A DNA stretch of 64,000 nt, from contig NZ_CP051156.1 in assembly GCF_012277295.1 (NCBI RefSeq), positions 124,001 to 188,000 of the forward strand, given 5' to 3'. Both the position numbers and the translations under genes were made by a program. Positions 9,421-19,374 of the stretch are shown here, piece after piece. The stretch is from Wolbachia endosymbiont of Ctenocephalides felis wCfeT (GTDB lineage Bacteria > Pseudomonadota > Alphaproteobacteria > Rickettsiales > Anaplasmataceae). The notes under the pieces were generated by a model. That model was not told the DNA's origin and made no database searches. It saw nothing but the letters and a program-made list of their open reading frames with translations. Within the stretch, counting starts at the first letter, position 1. The number at the start of each line of letters is the position of its first letter.

Positions 9421-9828
9421 GTGTTTGTTCCTAAGAAGAGTAGATATAGAAAGGCATTTAAAGGGCGAATAAAGGGTAATACAAAAGGTGGTAGCACATT
9501 ATCTTTTGGCGATTATGGTTTAAAAGCTATGGAAGCGGGTAGGATTCAGTCTAAGCATATTGAAACTGCTAGACGTGTGATATCTAGAACTTTAAAACGT
9601 TCTGGTAAAGTATGGATAAGAATCTTTCCTGATACTCCTGTTAGCAAAAAACCAGCAGATGTGCGTATGGGTAAAGGAAAGGGTAGTGTTGAGTTTTGGG
9701 TATTTAAAGCCAAACCAGGTAGGATTTTGTTTGAAATTAGTAATGATGTTCCTATGCATTTGGCAAAGTTGGCACTTGAGAAGGCAATTGCTAAACTTCC
9801 TATAAAGTGTAAATTTGTATGTAATTAA
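9421..9828 (+). CDS. rplP: Ribosomal protein L16
   Basis: A 50S protein organising the A-site tRNA region. It has [18 protein letters not shown] and [19 protein letters not shown]. It starts with GTG at 9421, which gives the usual short N-terminus ([15 protein letters not shown]); 135 aa. Confidence 0.96.
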   Translation: MFVPKKSRYRKAFKGRIKGNTKGGSTLSFGDYGLKAMEAGRIQSKHIETARRVISRTLKRSGKVWIRIFPDTPVSKKPADVRMGKGKGSVEFWVFKAKPGRILFEISNDVPMHLAKLALEKAIAKLPIKCKFVCN

Positions 9829-9839
9829 ATGGAGCAATA

Positions 9840-10043
9840 ATGGATATAGCTGATATTAGATCTAAATCTTTACAAGAATTAGATGAGACTCTTGTAAAAT
9901 TAAGGAAAGAGTTTGTTAATTTAGCTTTTCAAAGAAAATTGGGACAATGTAGTAATGTTTCGCGTTTTGGTCTGATAAGGAAGAACATAGCTCGTATTTT
10001 AACTGTATTAAATGAAAGAAGAAGGAAAAAAAAGGATGTCTAA
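9840..10043 (+). CDS. rpmC: Ribosomal protein L29
   Basis: A small helical 50S protein near the exit tunnel. It has the family pattern LRKEFVNLAFQRKLGQ and ends in a lysine-rich tail. It is 67 aa. Its last codons overlap the start of rpsQ by eight bases. Confidence 0.94.
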   Translation: MDIADIRSKSLQELDETLVKLRKEFVNLAFQRKLGQCSNVSRFGLIRKNIARILTVLNERRRKKKDV

Positions 10044-10272
10044 AAGAGTTTTTTGTGGTATTGTAACTAAAGCTGGATGTAATAAAACTGTAAAAGTTTC
10101 AGTATTGAAGGTATATAAAGATAAACTATATAAGAAAATCATCAAAAAGCATAAGCAATATACAGCGCATGATGAGAGTAATAGTTATAAAGAAGGAGAT
10201 AAGGTTTTAATACAAGAAAATAAGCCTATTTCTGTTACGAAAAGGTGGATTGTTGTTAATAAAGTAATATGA
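10036..10272 (+). CDS. rpsQ: Ribosomal protein S17
   Basis: A 30S OB-fold protein. It has [16 protein letters not shown] and the ending [14 protein letters not shown] 10036 inside rpmC gives the normal MSKRVFCG start and 78 aa. An ATG 24 bases upstream would only add residues encoded by the rpmC tail. Confidence 0.95.
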   Translation: MSKRVFCGIVTKAGCNKTVKVSVLKVYKDKLYKKIIKKHKQYTAHDESNSYKEGDKVLIQENKPISVTKRWIVVNKVI

Positions 10273-10628
10273 TTCAGAAAAATACATTGTTGGAAGTAGC
10301 TGATAATTCTGGTGCTCGTGAAGTGCTTTGTATTGGTTTATTGGGTGGTAGAAAATCTGCATCTATAGGTGATACAATTATTGTGTCAACTAAATCTATT
10401 AATCCAAAAGGGAAGGTTGAAAAAGGAAAAGTATATAGGGCAGTTGTAGTGAGAGTAAAAAATCGTATTAAGAAGTCTGATGGCTCTTCAATTCGCTTTT
10501 CTAGTAATGCTGTAGTTTTGATTAATAATCAAGGTGAACCACTTGGTACAAGGGTATTTGGTCCTATTAAGAAGTTACCATCTGGTTCTTTTATGAAGAT
10601 AATGTCATTAGCTGTTGAGGTTTTATAA
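10269..10628 (+). CDS. rplN: Ribosomal protein L14
   Basis: A 50S protein at the subunit bridge. [19 protein letters not shown] and [20 protein letters not shown] are diagnostic. It is 119 aa. It overlaps rpsQ by four bases and rplX by one (TAATG). Confidence 0.97.
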   Translation: MIQKNTLLEVADNSGAREVLCIGLLGGRKSASIGDTIIVSTKSINPKGKVEKGKVYRAVVVRVKNRIKKSDGSSIRFSSNAVVLINNQGEPLGTRVFGPIKKLPSGSFMKIMSLAVEVL

Positions 10629-10945
10629 TGAGTGCTAAAGTAAGAAGTGGTGATGACGTTATAGTTATAACTGGACAAGATAAAGGAAAGATTGGTAAGG
10701 TAATTAAAGTAATTACGCGTGATAATAAACGGAAAGTGATTGTTTCTGGAGTTAATATGTGTAAAAAACATACCAAGCCAAGAGCTGGTAGTAATGGTAG
10801 TATATTGAGCAAGGAGTTAGCTATTGATGTATCGAATATTGCTACATTAGATCCTAAGTATAAAACTCCAACTAAAGTGGGGTTGAAAGTTATAGATGGT
10901 AAAAAAGTGCGTTTTGCGAAAGTTTCTGGAGAAGTGATAGATTAA
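10628..10945 (+). CDS. rplX: Ribosomal protein L24
   Basis: An early 50S assembly protein. A KOW motif lies near residues 6-32 ([20 protein letters not shown]), followed by NMCKKHTKP. It is 105 aa, coupled to rplE through TAATG. Confidence 0.96.
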   Translation: MSAKVRSGDDVIVITGQDKGKIGKVIKVITRDNKRKVIVSGVNMCKKHTKPRAGSNGSILSKELAIDVSNIATLDPKYKTPTKVGLKVIDGKKVRFAKVSGEVID

Positions 10946-11478
10946 TGTTTAAAGAATTATATAAAAATAGTATAATAAAATCTTTGAAAGATGAATTCAA
11001 TTATGGCAATATAATGCAGGTGCCTAAGCTTGTCAAAGTATGCGTCAATATGGGAGTTGGAGATGCTGCTGCAGATAGTAAGGCAATCAATGAGTCATTT
11101 GATAGTCTGTATTTAATTTCTGGGCAAAAGCCTGTGTCAACTTCTGCAAAGAAGTCTATTTCTGGCTTTAAAATTAGAAAAGGCGCTACGGTGGGTTGTA
11201 AGGTTACTTTGCGTAGAGATAAAATGTATGAATTTTTAGAGAGGTTGGTATACATTGCTTTACCAAGGGAAAAAGATTTTAGAGGATTTAGCATAAAGCA
11301 GTTTGATGGTAATGGTAATTTTTCTTTTGGTATAAAAGAACATATTTCATTTTTAGAGATAGATTATGATAAAATAAGCAAAATTAGAGGTATGGATATT
11401 AATATTATAACAAGTGCAGCTAGCGATCGGGAAGCAAAGGCGTTATTGTTGGCTTTCAAGTTTCCTTTTTTTGATTGA
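10945..11478 (+). CDS. rplE: Ribosomal protein L5
   Basis: It binds 5S rRNA and contacts P-site tRNA. It has [16 protein letters not shown] and [21 protein letters not shown]. It is 177 aa with a normal start. Confidence 0.97.
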   Translation: MFKELYKNSIIKSLKDEFNYGNIMQVPKLVKVCVNMGVGDAAADSKAINESFDSLYLISGQKPVSTSAKKSISGFKIRKGATVGCKVTLRRDKMYEFLERLVYIALPREKDFRGFSIKQFDGNGNFSFGIKEHISFLEIDYDKISKIRGMDINIITSAASDREAKALLLAFKFPFFD

Positions 11479-11490
11479 GAGAAGAAATAT

Positions 11491-11799
11491 ATGGCAAAAA
11501 AATCTATGATACAAAGAAATCTTCGTAGAATCGAGTTGTGTGGTCGATATAAGGAGAAAAGGAAGGAGTTAAAAGCTATAATAAATAATAAAAATTTATC
11601 TATTAGTGAAAGGTTTGCAGCTCAAAATAAATTAATTAAGGAATTGCCTAGAGATTCTTCTAAGGTTAGAATTAGAAATAGGTGTGCTTTGACTGGAAGG
11701 CCAAGAGGAGTGTATAGAGAATTTGGTTTAAGCAGGATTGTTTTGCGTGATTTATGTGCTTTTGGGCAAATTCCAGGAGTAATGAAGTCGAGTTGGTAA
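11491..11799 (+). CDS. rpsN: Ribosomal protein S14
   Basis: A 30S head protein of the long, zinc-free type (102 aa). It has RNRCALTGRPRGVYREFGLSR and the ending GQIPGVMKSSW. The two CxxC zinc pairs of the short type are absent. Confidence 0.96.
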   Translation: MAKKSMIQRNLRRIELCGRYKEKRKELKAIINNKNLSISERFAAQNKLIKELPRDSSKVRIRNRCALTGRPRGVYREFGLSRIVLRDLCAFGQIPGVMKSSW

Positions 11800-11820
11800 A
11801 TGTAGTATGAGGAATATATA

Positions 11821-12216
11821 GTGGCGTTATCTGATAGTATTGGTGATTTTTTGACAAGAATACGTAATGCTCAATTAGCAATGCATAGGACAACAAAAGT
11901 TCTATTTTCTAAGGTGAATTCTTCTATGTTGGAAATTTTGAAAGAAGAGGGGTATATTGCTGATTATCAAAAGGAGATTATAGACAATATATCTTATTTT
12001 ATTGTAAAATTAAAGTATTTTGAGAAAGCTCCTGTGATTAAGTATATAGTTAGGGTGTCAAAGCCAGGTTGTCGTCGTTATTCTAGATGTAAAGATATTG
12101 CAAAGGCCTATAATGGGCTTGGCATTTATATTATATCAACGTCTCAAGGAGTTATGACTGACTCTAATGCTCGTAAATTAAAAGTTGGTGGAGAAATTTT
12201 GTGTCGTATATTTTAA
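11821..12216 (+). CDS. rpsH: Ribosomal protein S8
   Basis: A central 30S assembly protein and spc-operon repressor in enterobacteria. It has [16 protein letters not shown] and the C-terminal [27 protein letters not shown]. It starts with GTG at 11821 after a gaggaa-type ribosome-binding site; 131 aa. Confidence 0.96.
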   Translation: MALSDSIGDFLTRIRNAQLAMHRTTKVLFSKVNSSMLEILKEEGYIADYQKEIIDNISYFIVKLKYFEKAPVIKYIVRVSKPGCRRYSRCKDIAKAYNGLGIYIISTSQGVMTDSNARKLKVGGEILCRIF

Positions 12217-12232
12217 ATTATAGGAGCAATTC

Positions 12233-12769
12233 ATGTCTCGTGTAGGTGCTGCGCCTATCAATATTCCTACTGGTGTTTCAGTTGAGTATAGTGATGGTAA
12301 AATGTTAATAAAAAGTGCTAAAGCAGAAAAAGAGCTTAGTATTTGTAGTGGTGTTATATGCAAAGTTATTGATAATCAATTGTTGCTTTCTATTGATGAA
12401 GATCAAGATGAAGTAAAGCCTATGTGGGGCACTGATAGAAGTAATATTAATAATATCATCAATGGTATGGTTAATGGCTTTTCTGTTGATCTTGAAATTA
12501 ATGGTGTTGGGTATAAAGCAGAGTGTGATGGCAAATATTTGACTTTGTATCTTGGTTATAGTCATAATGTTAAGTATAAAGTGCCTAAGGATGTTGAGAT
12601 TAAGTGTTTAAAGCCAACTCATATAGTAGTGAGTGGTATGGATAAGCAAAAAGTCTATATGGTGGCATCTGATATATGTAAAATTAGAAAATATGATCCT
12701 TATAAGGGTAAAGGTATTGTAATAAAAGGCAAATTTATGTTGCGCAAAGTTGTAAGTAAAAAGAAGTAA
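12233..12769 (+). CDS. rplF: Ribosomal protein L6
   Basis: A 50S protein near the factor-binding site. It has SRVGAAPINIPTGV and the C-terminal DICKIRKYDPYKGKGIV. It is 178 aa, preceded by an aggagc ribosome-binding site. Confidence 0.97.
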   Translation: MSRVGAAPINIPTGVSVEYSDGKMLIKSAKAEKELSICSGVICKVIDNQLLLSIDEDQDEVKPMWGTDRSNINNIINGMVNGFSVDLEINGVGYKAECDGKYLTLYLGYSHNVKYKVPKDVEIKCLKPTHIVVSGMDKQKVYMVASDICKIRKYDPYKGKGIVIKGKFMLRKVVSKKK

Positions 12770-12774
12770 TTGAG

Positions 12775-13146
12775 ATGAGAAGATTATATAATTTTTTAAG
12801 TAATGCTGAAAAAAGAAGGTTACGTAATAGGGGGAGAATTAACAGAGATGGTGAGCGATTGCGTATATCTGTATTTAAATCTAACAAGCATTTTTATGCT
12901 CAGTTGATTAATGATGAAAAAGGGGTAACTCTTACCTCAGCTTCAACTTTAGATGGGAAGATTAGAGGTGCATGCAAAGGAAAAGTAAACGCTGAAGCTG
13001 TAAAGCAAGTTGCTTCTTTAATGATTGAACGTCTTGCTGATATTAAATTAGAGCAAGAATTGGTGTTTGATCGTGGATCATATAAGTATACAGGGCTGGT
13101 TTCTCAGTTTGCTGAAGCTTTGAGAGCTTCTGGGTTTAAGTTTTAG
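12775..13146 (+). CDS. rplR: Ribosomal protein L18
   Basis: A 5S rRNA-binding protein. It has [20 protein letters not shown] and the ending [26 protein letters not shown]. It is 123 aa. Confidence 0.96.
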   Translation: MRRLYNFLSNAEKRRLRNRGRINRDGERLRISVFKSNKHFYAQLINDEKGVTLTSASTLDGKIRGACKGKVNAEAVKQVASLMIERLADIKLEQELVFDRGSYKYTGLVSQFAEALRASGFKF

Positions 13147-13160
13147 AAGGTTTTGGAGAT

Positions 13161-13673
13161 ATGGCTGTAAAAAATTTACAAAATAATAACGATTTATCGG
13201 AGCTTTTAGTTTCAGTGCGAAGGGTAACTACAGTTACCAAAGGTGGTAGAAGGTTCTCATTTTCAATATTGGTTGTTGTTGGAGATGAAAAGGGAAGAGT
13301 AGGCTGTGGAATAGGTAAACATGCAGAAGTTGCTGAAGCGAGAATAAAAGCTGTAAATGCTGCAAAAAAATCGATGATAAGGGTTTATTTACGTGAAGGT
13401 AGGACTTTGCATCATGATATTAAAGCTAAGTTTTGTTCTGGTGAAATCACTTTAAGGGCAGCAAGAGCTGGAACAGGTATTATTGCTGGTGGAGCGATGA
13501 GGTCTGTTTTTGAAGTTCTTGGCATAAAAGATGTAGTTGCTAAGTCTACTAGATCAAATAATCCTCATAATGTGATATGTGCGGTATTTGAAGCTTTTAA
13601 TAGTATGCTATCTCCTCGTCAGGTAGCAGGTAAGAGAGGCAAAAAGATTAGCGAGATAGTTGGAAATAGGTAG
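13161..13673 (+). CDS. rpsE: Ribosomal protein S5
   Basis: A 30S fidelity protein. It has [23 protein letters not shown] (residues about 18-40) and [18 protein letters not shown]. It is 170 aa. The next gene is rplO; rpmD (L30), which lies here in many bacteria, is absent. Confidence 0.97.
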   Translation: MAVKNLQNNNDLSELLVSVRRVTTVTKGGRRFSFSILVVVGDEKGRVGCGIGKHAEVAEARIKAVNAAKKSMIRVYLREGRTLHHDIKAKFCSGEITLRAARAGTGIIAGGAMRSVFEVLGIKDVVAKSTRSNNPHNVICAVFEAFNSMLSPRQVAGKRGKKISEIVGNR

Positions 13674-13679
13674 TAGGAT

Positions 13680-14141
13680 ATGACTAAATTAAATTCTATA
13701 TTTACTGATTTGCCTAAGAAAAAAAAACCTAAGTTGCTAGGCAGGGGCATTGGTTGTGGTAAAGGAAAAACATCTGGTAGAGGTCATAAGGGACAAAAAG
13801 CTAGAAGTGGAGTTTCCATAAATGGATTTGAGGGTGGGCAGCAATCTATATATACTCGCTTACCTAAAAGAGGTTTTAGATCTATACGTAAAAATGTATA
13901 TTCTATCATCAATCTTGTTGATGTGCAGCGTTTAATAGAAGCTAAGAAAATAGCTGAAGGTTCTGTTATAGATAAAGAAACGTTGCATAAGTTAGGTTTT
14001 ATAAAATCTGTTAAAAATAAGATTAAGCTTCTTGGCAAGGGGAGTTTAAGTGAAAAATTTGTATTTCATGTTGACTTTGTGTCAGAAGCCGCGAAAGAAG
14101 CTGTCGTTTCAGTTGGTGGTAGTGTAGAAATACTATCATAA
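13680..14141 (+). CDS. rplO: Ribosomal protein L15
   Basis: A 50S assembly protein. The Gly-rich N-terminus GRGIGCGKGKTSGRGHKGQKAR and FEGGQQSIYTRLPKRGF are clear. It is 153 aa, three bases before secY. Confidence 0.97.
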   Translation: MTKLNSIFTDLPKKKKPKLLGRGIGCGKGKTSGRGHKGQKARSGVSINGFEGGQQSIYTRLPKRGFRSIRKNVYSIINLVDVQRLIEAKKIAEGSVIDKETLHKLGFIKSVKNKIKLLGKGSLSEKFVFHVDFVSEAAKEAVVSVGGSVEILS

Positions 14142-14144
14142 ATC

Positions 14145-15476
14145 ATGAGTAATAAATCAGCATTTAATAGCCTAGATCCTGCGTTATTATATAAAAGTGA
14201 TTTGTTAAAGCATATATTTTTTACATTAATAGCTTTAATTTGTTATCGTTTGGGTACTTATGTTCCTATTCCTGGAATTAATCTTGATGTAATTAACGAT
14301 ATATTTCCTAAAGAAGGTTCTGGTGTTTTTGGAGTATTCAATTTATTTTCTGGTGGTGCATTAGCTAGAATGACGATTTTAGCGTTAAATGTTATGCCAT
14401 ATATAGTTGCATCTATAGTTATGCAATTGCTGTCTTCTGCTGTTAAAGGAATCAATGAAGTAAAGAATGATGGAGAGTTAGGTCGTCGCAAGATGAATTC
14501 TTATATACGCTACATGACCATAGTGTTTTGTATATTTCAATCAATTCCAATTCTAGTTGGATTAGAGGGAATGAATAGGGAAGGGGTATTAGTTGTAATC
14601 GAGCCTGGTATTATGTTTCGTACGGTTGGTGTTTTTAGCCTTTTGGGTGGAACTATGTTCCTTATATGGCTTGGTGAGAGAATTAGTGCTAGTGGTGTGG
14701 GTAATGGTATCTCATTAATTATTTTTACGGGCATAATTTCAGAACTGCATGGAGCTTTATCATCTCTCTTGGCTTTGAATAAAAACGGCAGCATATCATT
14801 GTTTGTTGTTTTATCTATTTTAGCGTTATTTTTTTTTCTATTACTTTTAGTCATTTTTGTAGAATCGTCTTACAGAAAAGTAGTTGTGCAATACCCTAAA
14901 AAGCAATTTAAACAACAACATAATGATGATTTTACTTATATTCCACTGAAGATTAATCTCTCTGGTGTAATACCGACTATTTTTGCTAATGCACTTTTAT
15001 TAACCCCTATTTCAATTGCAAATTTCTATAAAGGGCATGTTGTTGCTGATTTTATTTTAAATTACTTTATGGCGAATAAAGTGGTATATATAATAGCTTA
15101 CTTGACGCTCATAGTATTTTTTAACTTTTTTTATACTAATTTTATATTTAATCCAGAAGAAAATGCAGGTTTTCTTAAAAAGAACAACGGTTTTATTCCT
15201 GGTATAAGGCCTGGAAAACATACTGCTGATTATCTCCAGAATATAGTTTTTAAATTGACGTTTATTGGGTCTGCATATTTAGTAGTAATATGTACTGTGC
15301 CTGAAGTGATGAGGTATCATTATGACATACCATTTATTTTTGGTGGAACTAGTTTGTTAATTATAGTGAGTGTAATTACTGATACTATTATTCAAATACA
15401 ATCTTATATTTTTTCAAGTAGATATGATAATTGGATAAAAAAATATGAATCTAAAAAGGGAAAATTGGTAAAATGA
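14145..15476 (+). CDS. secY: Protein translocase channel subunit SecY
   Basis: The inner-membrane channel for secreted and membrane proteins, driven by SecA (39489-42125, minus strand). About ten hydrophobic helices are visible, with family motifs [27 protein letters not shown] and the [12 protein letters not shown] loop. It is 443 aa. Its position between rplO and adk is the standard one. Overlaps adk by four bases. Confidence 0.98.
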   Translation: MSNKSAFNSLDPALLYKSDLLKHIFFTLIALICYRLGTYVPIPGINLDVINDIFPKEGSGVFGVFNLFSGGALARMTILALNVMPYIVASIVMQLLSSAVKGINEVKNDGELGRRKMNSYIRYMTIVFCIFQSIPILVGLEGMNREGVLVVIEPGIMFRTVGVFSLLGGTMFLIWLGERISASGVGNGISLIIFTGIISELHGALSSLLALNKNGSISLFVVLSILALFFFLLLLVIFVESSYRKVVVQYPKKQFKQQHNDDFTYIPLKINLSGVIPTIFANALLLTPISIANFYKGHVVADFILNYFMANKVVYIIAYLTLIVFFNFFYTNFIFNPEENAGFLKKNNGFIPGIRPGKHTADYLQNIVFKLTFIGSAYLVVICTVPEVMRYHYDIPFIFGGTSLLIIVSVITDTIIQIQSYIFSSRYDNWIKKYESKKGKLVK

Positions 15477-16114
15477 TCATTACAATTTTTGGCCCTCCCG
15501 GTTCTGGTAAAGGTACTCAGTCAAATTTACTAATAGCGAAATATGATTTAAAGCTAATTTCAGTAGGAGATTTGTTGAGGAACATTATATCCAGCGGCAG
15601 TGAATTGGGCAACAAAATTAAGGGTATTGTCGAATCTGGTAATTTAATTCAAGATGAAATTATATGTAAGTTGCTAAAGGATCAGCTTGAATTAATAGGT
15701 GATAGGCTTTTATTGGATGGCTTTCCAAGAAATCTTAATCAGGCACGTTTTTTAACGCAAGTTTTGCAAGAAAAATATAATAGGGATGTTGATGTTGTAA
15801 TCGAGTTGCAGCTTGATGATGATATTGCGATCAATAGATTAAAAAATCGTATTGTTTGTTTGGATTGTAAGAGTATATATAGTATATCTTCTTTTAATGG
15901 TGATATTTGTGTTAAATGTAAAAGTACAAGATTGGAGAAGAGGGTTGATGATGCTGATATGTCAGCGATCAATAAGAGAATAAGTGAATATCATCTTCAA
16001 ATGAAGGGTTTGCGTGATTATTATAAAGAAAAATTGTTAAAAATTAATGCTAATTTGGGTGTTGATGAAGTAACACAAGAGATTGAAAGTAAAATTTCTT
16101 ATAATTTAGTTTGA
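15473..16114 (+). CDS. adk: Adenylate kinase (zinc-type lid)
   Basis: Catalyses AMP + ATP to 2 ADP. The P-loop [10 protein letters not shown] lies near residues 6-15, and LLDGFPRN and the AMP-binding region are normal. The lid contains two Cys pairs (CLDCKS and CVKCKS), so it should bind zinc, unlike the E. coli enzyme. It is 213 aa, translationally coupled to secY. Confidence 0.97.
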   Translation: MIITIFGPPGSGKGTQSNLLIAKYDLKLISVGDLLRNIISSGSELGNKIKGIVESGNLIQDEIICKLLKDQLELIGDRLLLDGFPRNLNQARFLTQVLQEKYNRDVDVVIELQLDDDIAINRLKNRIVCLDCKSIYSISSFNGDICVKCKSTRLEKRVDDADMSAINKRISEYHLQMKGLRDYYKEKLLKINANLGVDEVTQEIESKISYNLV

Positions 16115-16138
16115 CTCTAAGTTATTTTATGGTATAAA
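16111..16138 (+). promoter_or_regulatory. Sigma-70 promoter for the rpsM-rpoA (alpha) segment
   Basis: TTGACT (16111-16116) and TATAAA (16133-16138) are separated by 16 bases, 36 bases before the rpsM GTG, in the 59-base gap after adk. Each hexamer matches five of six consensus bases, the best promoter pattern in the ribosomal cluster, suggesting the alpha genes can be transcribed separately. Confidence 0.6.
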
Positions 16139-16173
16139 TTAAGAGTTATTATTAATAAAGTATCGGGGTACAA

Positions 16174-16542
16174 GTGGCACGTGTTGCAGGTGTAAATGTT
16201 CCAGTGAAGAAATGCGTTCCTTTCGCATTAACTTATATATATGGCATAGGTATTGCTACCGCAAATACAATTTGCTATGCTTGCGGGATTGATAAGAATA
16301 AACGTATTTCAGAGTTGCATTCTGAGGATATAGAGAAGATTAGTGGCTTTATTAGGCAAAATTATACTATAGAAGGTGAGTTAAGAAAAGAAGTTGCCAT
16401 GAATATAAAGTCTCTGGTTGAAATAGGGTGTTATAGAGGAGTGAGGCATAGGAAAGGTTTGCCTGTAAGGGGTCAAAGAACTCATACTAATGCTAAAACT
16501 CGTAAGGGTAGATCTCGTTTGCCTGTTGCTGGAAAAAAATAA
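16174..16542 (+). CDS. rpsM: Ribosomal protein S13
   Basis: A 30S head protein contacting L5 and P-site tRNA. It has [25 protein letters not shown] and [22 protein letters not shown]. It starts with GTG; 122 aa. No rpmJ gene precedes it. Confidence 0.97.
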   Translation: MARVAGVNVPVKKCVPFALTYIYGIGIATANTICYACGIDKNKRISELHSEDIEKISGFIRQNYTIEGELRKEVAMNIKSLVEIGCYRGVRHRKGLPVRGQRTHTNAKTRKGRSRLPVAGKK

Positions 16543-16565
16543 ATTTGTTGTTGTTGTAAATTTTA

Positions 16566-16952
16566 ATGAAAAGAGTCAAGACGATTGGTAGAAGTGCAAA
16601 AAAGTTTATTACTGGAGTTGTTTATATTCGTGCAACTTTTAATAATACTTTTATAAATGTGACTGATGTTCAAGGTAATACATTATATCAAACTTCTGTA
16701 GGTGCATATGGTTTTTCAGGTGCAAGAAAATCTACGCCTTATGCTGCAGGTAAGGCTGCAGAATCTGCTGGAAAGAATGCAGTAGACAGGTTTGATATGA
16801 AGGTTGTTTCTGTAGTAATTCGTGGTCCTGGTTTTGGTGCTGAAGCTGCGGTTAAGGCGCTTCAAAGCTGTGGATTAACGGTTACCTCAATTGCAGATAA
16901 AACTGCTATTCCTCATAATGGATGCAGATTAAGAAAAAAAAGAAGAGTATAG
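16566..16952 (+). CDS. rpsK: Ribosomal protein S11
   Basis: A 30S platform protein. It has [18 protein letters not shown] and the ending [18 protein letters not shown]. It is 128 aa. Confidence 0.97.
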   Translation: MKRVKTIGRSAKKFITGVVYIRATFNNTFINVTDVQGNTLYQTSVGAYGFSGARKSTPYAAGKAAESAGKNAVDRFDMKVVSVVIRGPGFGAEAAVKALQSCGLTVTSIADKTAIPHNGCRLRKKRRV

Positions 16953-16959
16953 GTTGTTT

Positions 16960-18024
16960 ATGTCTTATAGTGATAATGTTTCTTTCTATGCAGATAAGCT
17001 GATTAAGCCTAATGCAGTTAAGGTGATATTGGGAGATTCAAGTGAAAAAGGTGATATAGTTTTAGAGCCATTAGAGAGTGGTTTTGCTTTAACATTGGGT
17101 AATGCATTGAGGCGTATCATGCTATCTTCTCTGAGGGGTAGTGCTGTTTATGGAATAAAGATTCAGGGAATAACGCATGAATTCACTTCCATTCAAGGAA
17201 TTAGAGAAGATGTCACTGATATAGTATTAAATATGAGTATGTTAAGGTGCAAATTATTAGATGGAGTTTCTAATAAATGCTTGAATTTGAGTGTTAAGGG
17301 TCCTTGTGAAGTGTTGGCTGGCATGATAGAAGCTGATGATGAGTGTTCTATAATTAATAAAGATTTATTGATATGTACGCTAGGTCAGGGTGCAGAGCTT
17401 AATATGACCATATATGTTGGTGCTGGAACGGGTTATCTTCCTGTAACTAAATACAAGGAAAATGAGTTTTTAAAACTGATTAATGAAGAAGATTTAACAG
17501 GATTTATACCAGTTAATGCGTTATATAGTCCTGTAAGTAGGGTTTCGTATAAAGTAGAGAATAGTCGTGTTGGTCAGGTTACTGATAAAGATAAGTTAAT
17601 ATTGTCAGTTGAGACTGATGGTACAATCTCTTCTGGTGAAGCTGTTGATTCTGCTGCAAGGATATTACAGGAGCAACTTCAGCCTTTAATTAGTTCTGAT
17701 GTCAGTTATAAAAAGCCAATTGCTTCTTCATCTAACGTATCTAAGGAACTGGGCTATAGTCCTAATTTATTACTTAAGGTAGAGGTGATGGATTTATCTG
17801 TTAGGTCACACAACTGTTTAAAGAATGAAAATATTGTTTATGTAGGTGATCTTGCGCGTAGGACAGAAAGTGATATGTTAAGAACTGCTAATTTTGGAAG
17901 GAAATCTTTAACTGAGATTAGAAAAGCTTTAGCGGATCTTGGCTTATCTTTAGGTATGGATGTGCCAAATTGGCCACCTAAAGATATAGATGAACTGGCT
18001 AAGCAGTATGTAGATCAAGATTAG
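16960..18024 (+). CDS. rpoA: RNA polymerase alpha subunit
   Basis: It assembles core RNA polymerase and binds UP elements and activators. The N-terminal domain has LEPLESGFALTLGNALRRIMLSSL (family LEPLErGfG type, residues about 33-56). The C-terminal domain follows a linker of about 20 residues and has LSVRSHNCLKNENI and FGRKSLTEI. ATG 16960 is preferred over a TTG six bases upstream; this gives 354 aa. Confidence 0.98.
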   Translation: MSYSDNVSFYADKLIKPNAVKVILGDSSEKGDIVLEPLESGFALTLGNALRRIMLSSLRGSAVYGIKIQGITHEFTSIQGIREDVTDIVLNMSMLRCKLLDGVSNKCLNLSVKGPCEVLAGMIEADDECSIINKDLLICTLGQGAELNMTIYVGAGTGYLPVTKYKENEFLKLINEEDLTGFIPVNALYSPVSRVSYKVENSRVGQVTDKDKLILSVETDGTISSGEAVDSAARILQEQLQPLISSDVSYKKPIASSSNVSKELGYSPNLLLKVEVMDLSVRSHNCLKNENIVYVGDLARRTESDMLRTANFGRKSLTEIRKALADLGLSLGMDVPNWPPKDIDELAKQYVDQD

Positions 18025-18031
18025 GTGATAT

Positions 18032-18442
18032 ATGAAGCATGGAATAAAGAAACGTAAGCTATCTCGTTATACTGAGCATAGGTTGTCAATGTTGAAAAAT
18101 TTATCTATCTCATTAATTAATCACGAGCAGATTGTAACTACTTTACCAAAGGCTAAGGAATTACGTCCATATGTGGAAAAATTTATTACGATTGCTAAAA
18201 ATAGGAATACTTTGCATGGTAGAAGGCTTTTACTTGCACGTCTTCATAACGATAAGATGGCAGTGGATAAACTATTAAACGTTTTAGCTGGTCGCTATCA
18301 GAATCGTAATGGTGGGTATTCTAGAATAATGAAGTTTGGTACTCGAAAAGGTGATTGTGCTCCAATAGCAGTAATAGAATTAGTAGATAGGGACACTGCA
18401 GCAAAAGGTGCAGTCTATAATAAAAGTAAAACACAAAATTAA
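18032..18442 (+). CDS. rplQ: Ribosomal protein L17
   Basis: A 50S protein at the tunnel exit. It has [17 protein letters not shown] and [24 protein letters not shown]. It is 136 aa. Last gene of the ribosomal cluster. Confidence 0.97.
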   Translation: MKHGIKKRKLSRYTEHRLSMLKNLSISLINHEQIVTTLPKAKELRPYVEKFITIAKNRNTLHGRRLLLARLHNDKMAVDKLLNVLAGRYQNRNGGYSRIMKFGTRKGDCAPIAVIELVDRDTAAKGAVYNKSKTQN

Positions 18443-18456
18443 TTTATCAGTTGTTA

Positions 18457-18807
18457 ATGATGAATAATTTGCGCTACTTTATAGGCTACTTTGGTGAATT
18501 ATTAGTTTTGACATATTTGAAGCTAAAGTGGTATAATATTGTAAAGCATCGCTATCGTTGTAAATTTGGTGAAGTAGATTTAATTGCATCTAAAAAAAAG
18601 GAGCTTATTTTTATAGAAGTTAAAACGAGTTTATTTTGGCAAGTAATACCAATATCTGACTATCAATGCCGATCTATTGTAAACTCCTCTAAGTATTTTT
18701 TAAGTAGGAATCTTAATTTTTTAGATTGTGCAATTAGATATGATTTGTGCTTTCTTTCTTTAAGGAAATGGCCTATTTATATAAAAAATGCTTGGGTTGA
18801 AGAGTAA
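18457..18807 (+). CDS. YraN/UPF0102-family endonuclease-like protein
   Basis: A small protein with the restriction-endonuclease-like core: GELLVLTYLK early, then GEVDLIASKKKELIFIEVKT, which supplies the Asp and Glu-x-Lys positions of the nuclease fold. The cellular role of the family is not settled. ATG 18457 is taken instead of TTG 18451, giving 116 aa. It sits between rplQ and atpH and is probably cotranscribed. Confidence 0.88.
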   Translation: MMNNLRYFIGYFGELLVLTYLKLKWYNIVKHRYRCKFGEVDLIASKKKELIFIEVKTSLFWQVIPISDYQCRSIVNSSKYFLSRNLNFLDCAIRYDLCFLSLRKWPIYIKNAWVEE

Positions 18808-18813
18808 AGATTT

Positions 18814-19374
18814 ATGAGAAGGACTCATTACAATAATTTGGTTTCGTCTTATGCTAGGGTGTTATTTCATGTTGCAGAAGGTAAGCTGAGAGACATAAGA
18901 AAAGAAGTAGAATTTTTGTTGGCTTTTTTTGAAGATCATCAAGGTGTTTTAATGCATTTGTATAGTCCTATAACTTCTCTTGCATCCAAAAAGGAAATAA
19001 TATTTTCTATGGAAGAGCACTTAAGCGGTAGTGTAATGAAGTTTATAATGGTTATGTTTGTAAATAAACGTTCTCGTTTGTTAATCCCTGTGTTAGAAAA
19101 ATTCTTAGGTTTTGTAAGAGAAAGTGAAAATGAGCTTGAGATTACTATAAAATCAGCAGAGATTTTAACAGAATCAGATATAAAAATAATTACTGAATCT
19201 TTGAGTTTTCTCGGTAAAATAGTAAAGGTAAGCTCTGTCATAGACCCTTCTATTCTTGGTGGTTTTGAGATTAGGTATGGCTTTAATTTGATTGATGCTT
19301 CGCTAAAAAGCTACTTAGATAGGTTAGTCAATTTGAGTAAAACAGAAATATTGAAAGTAAGGAATTTTGTATGA
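18814..19374 (+). CDS. atpH: ATP synthase delta subunit
   Basis: It links the F1 head to the peripheral stalk. The N-terminal helical domain ([13 protein letters not shown]) and the C-terminal motif [28 protein letters not shown] are typical. It is 186 aa. It overlaps atpA by four bases. The gamma, beta and epsilon genes do not follow, so the F1 operon is split. Confidence 0.96.
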   Translation: MRRTHYNNLVSSYARVLFHVAEGKLRDIRKEVEFLLAFFEDHQGVLMHLYSPITSLASKKEIIFSMEEHLSGSVMKFIMVMFVNKRSRLLIPVLEKFLGFVRESENELEITIKSAEILTESDIKIITESLSFLGKIVKVSSVIDPSILGGFEIRYGFNLIDASLKSYLDRLVNLSKTEILKVRNFV

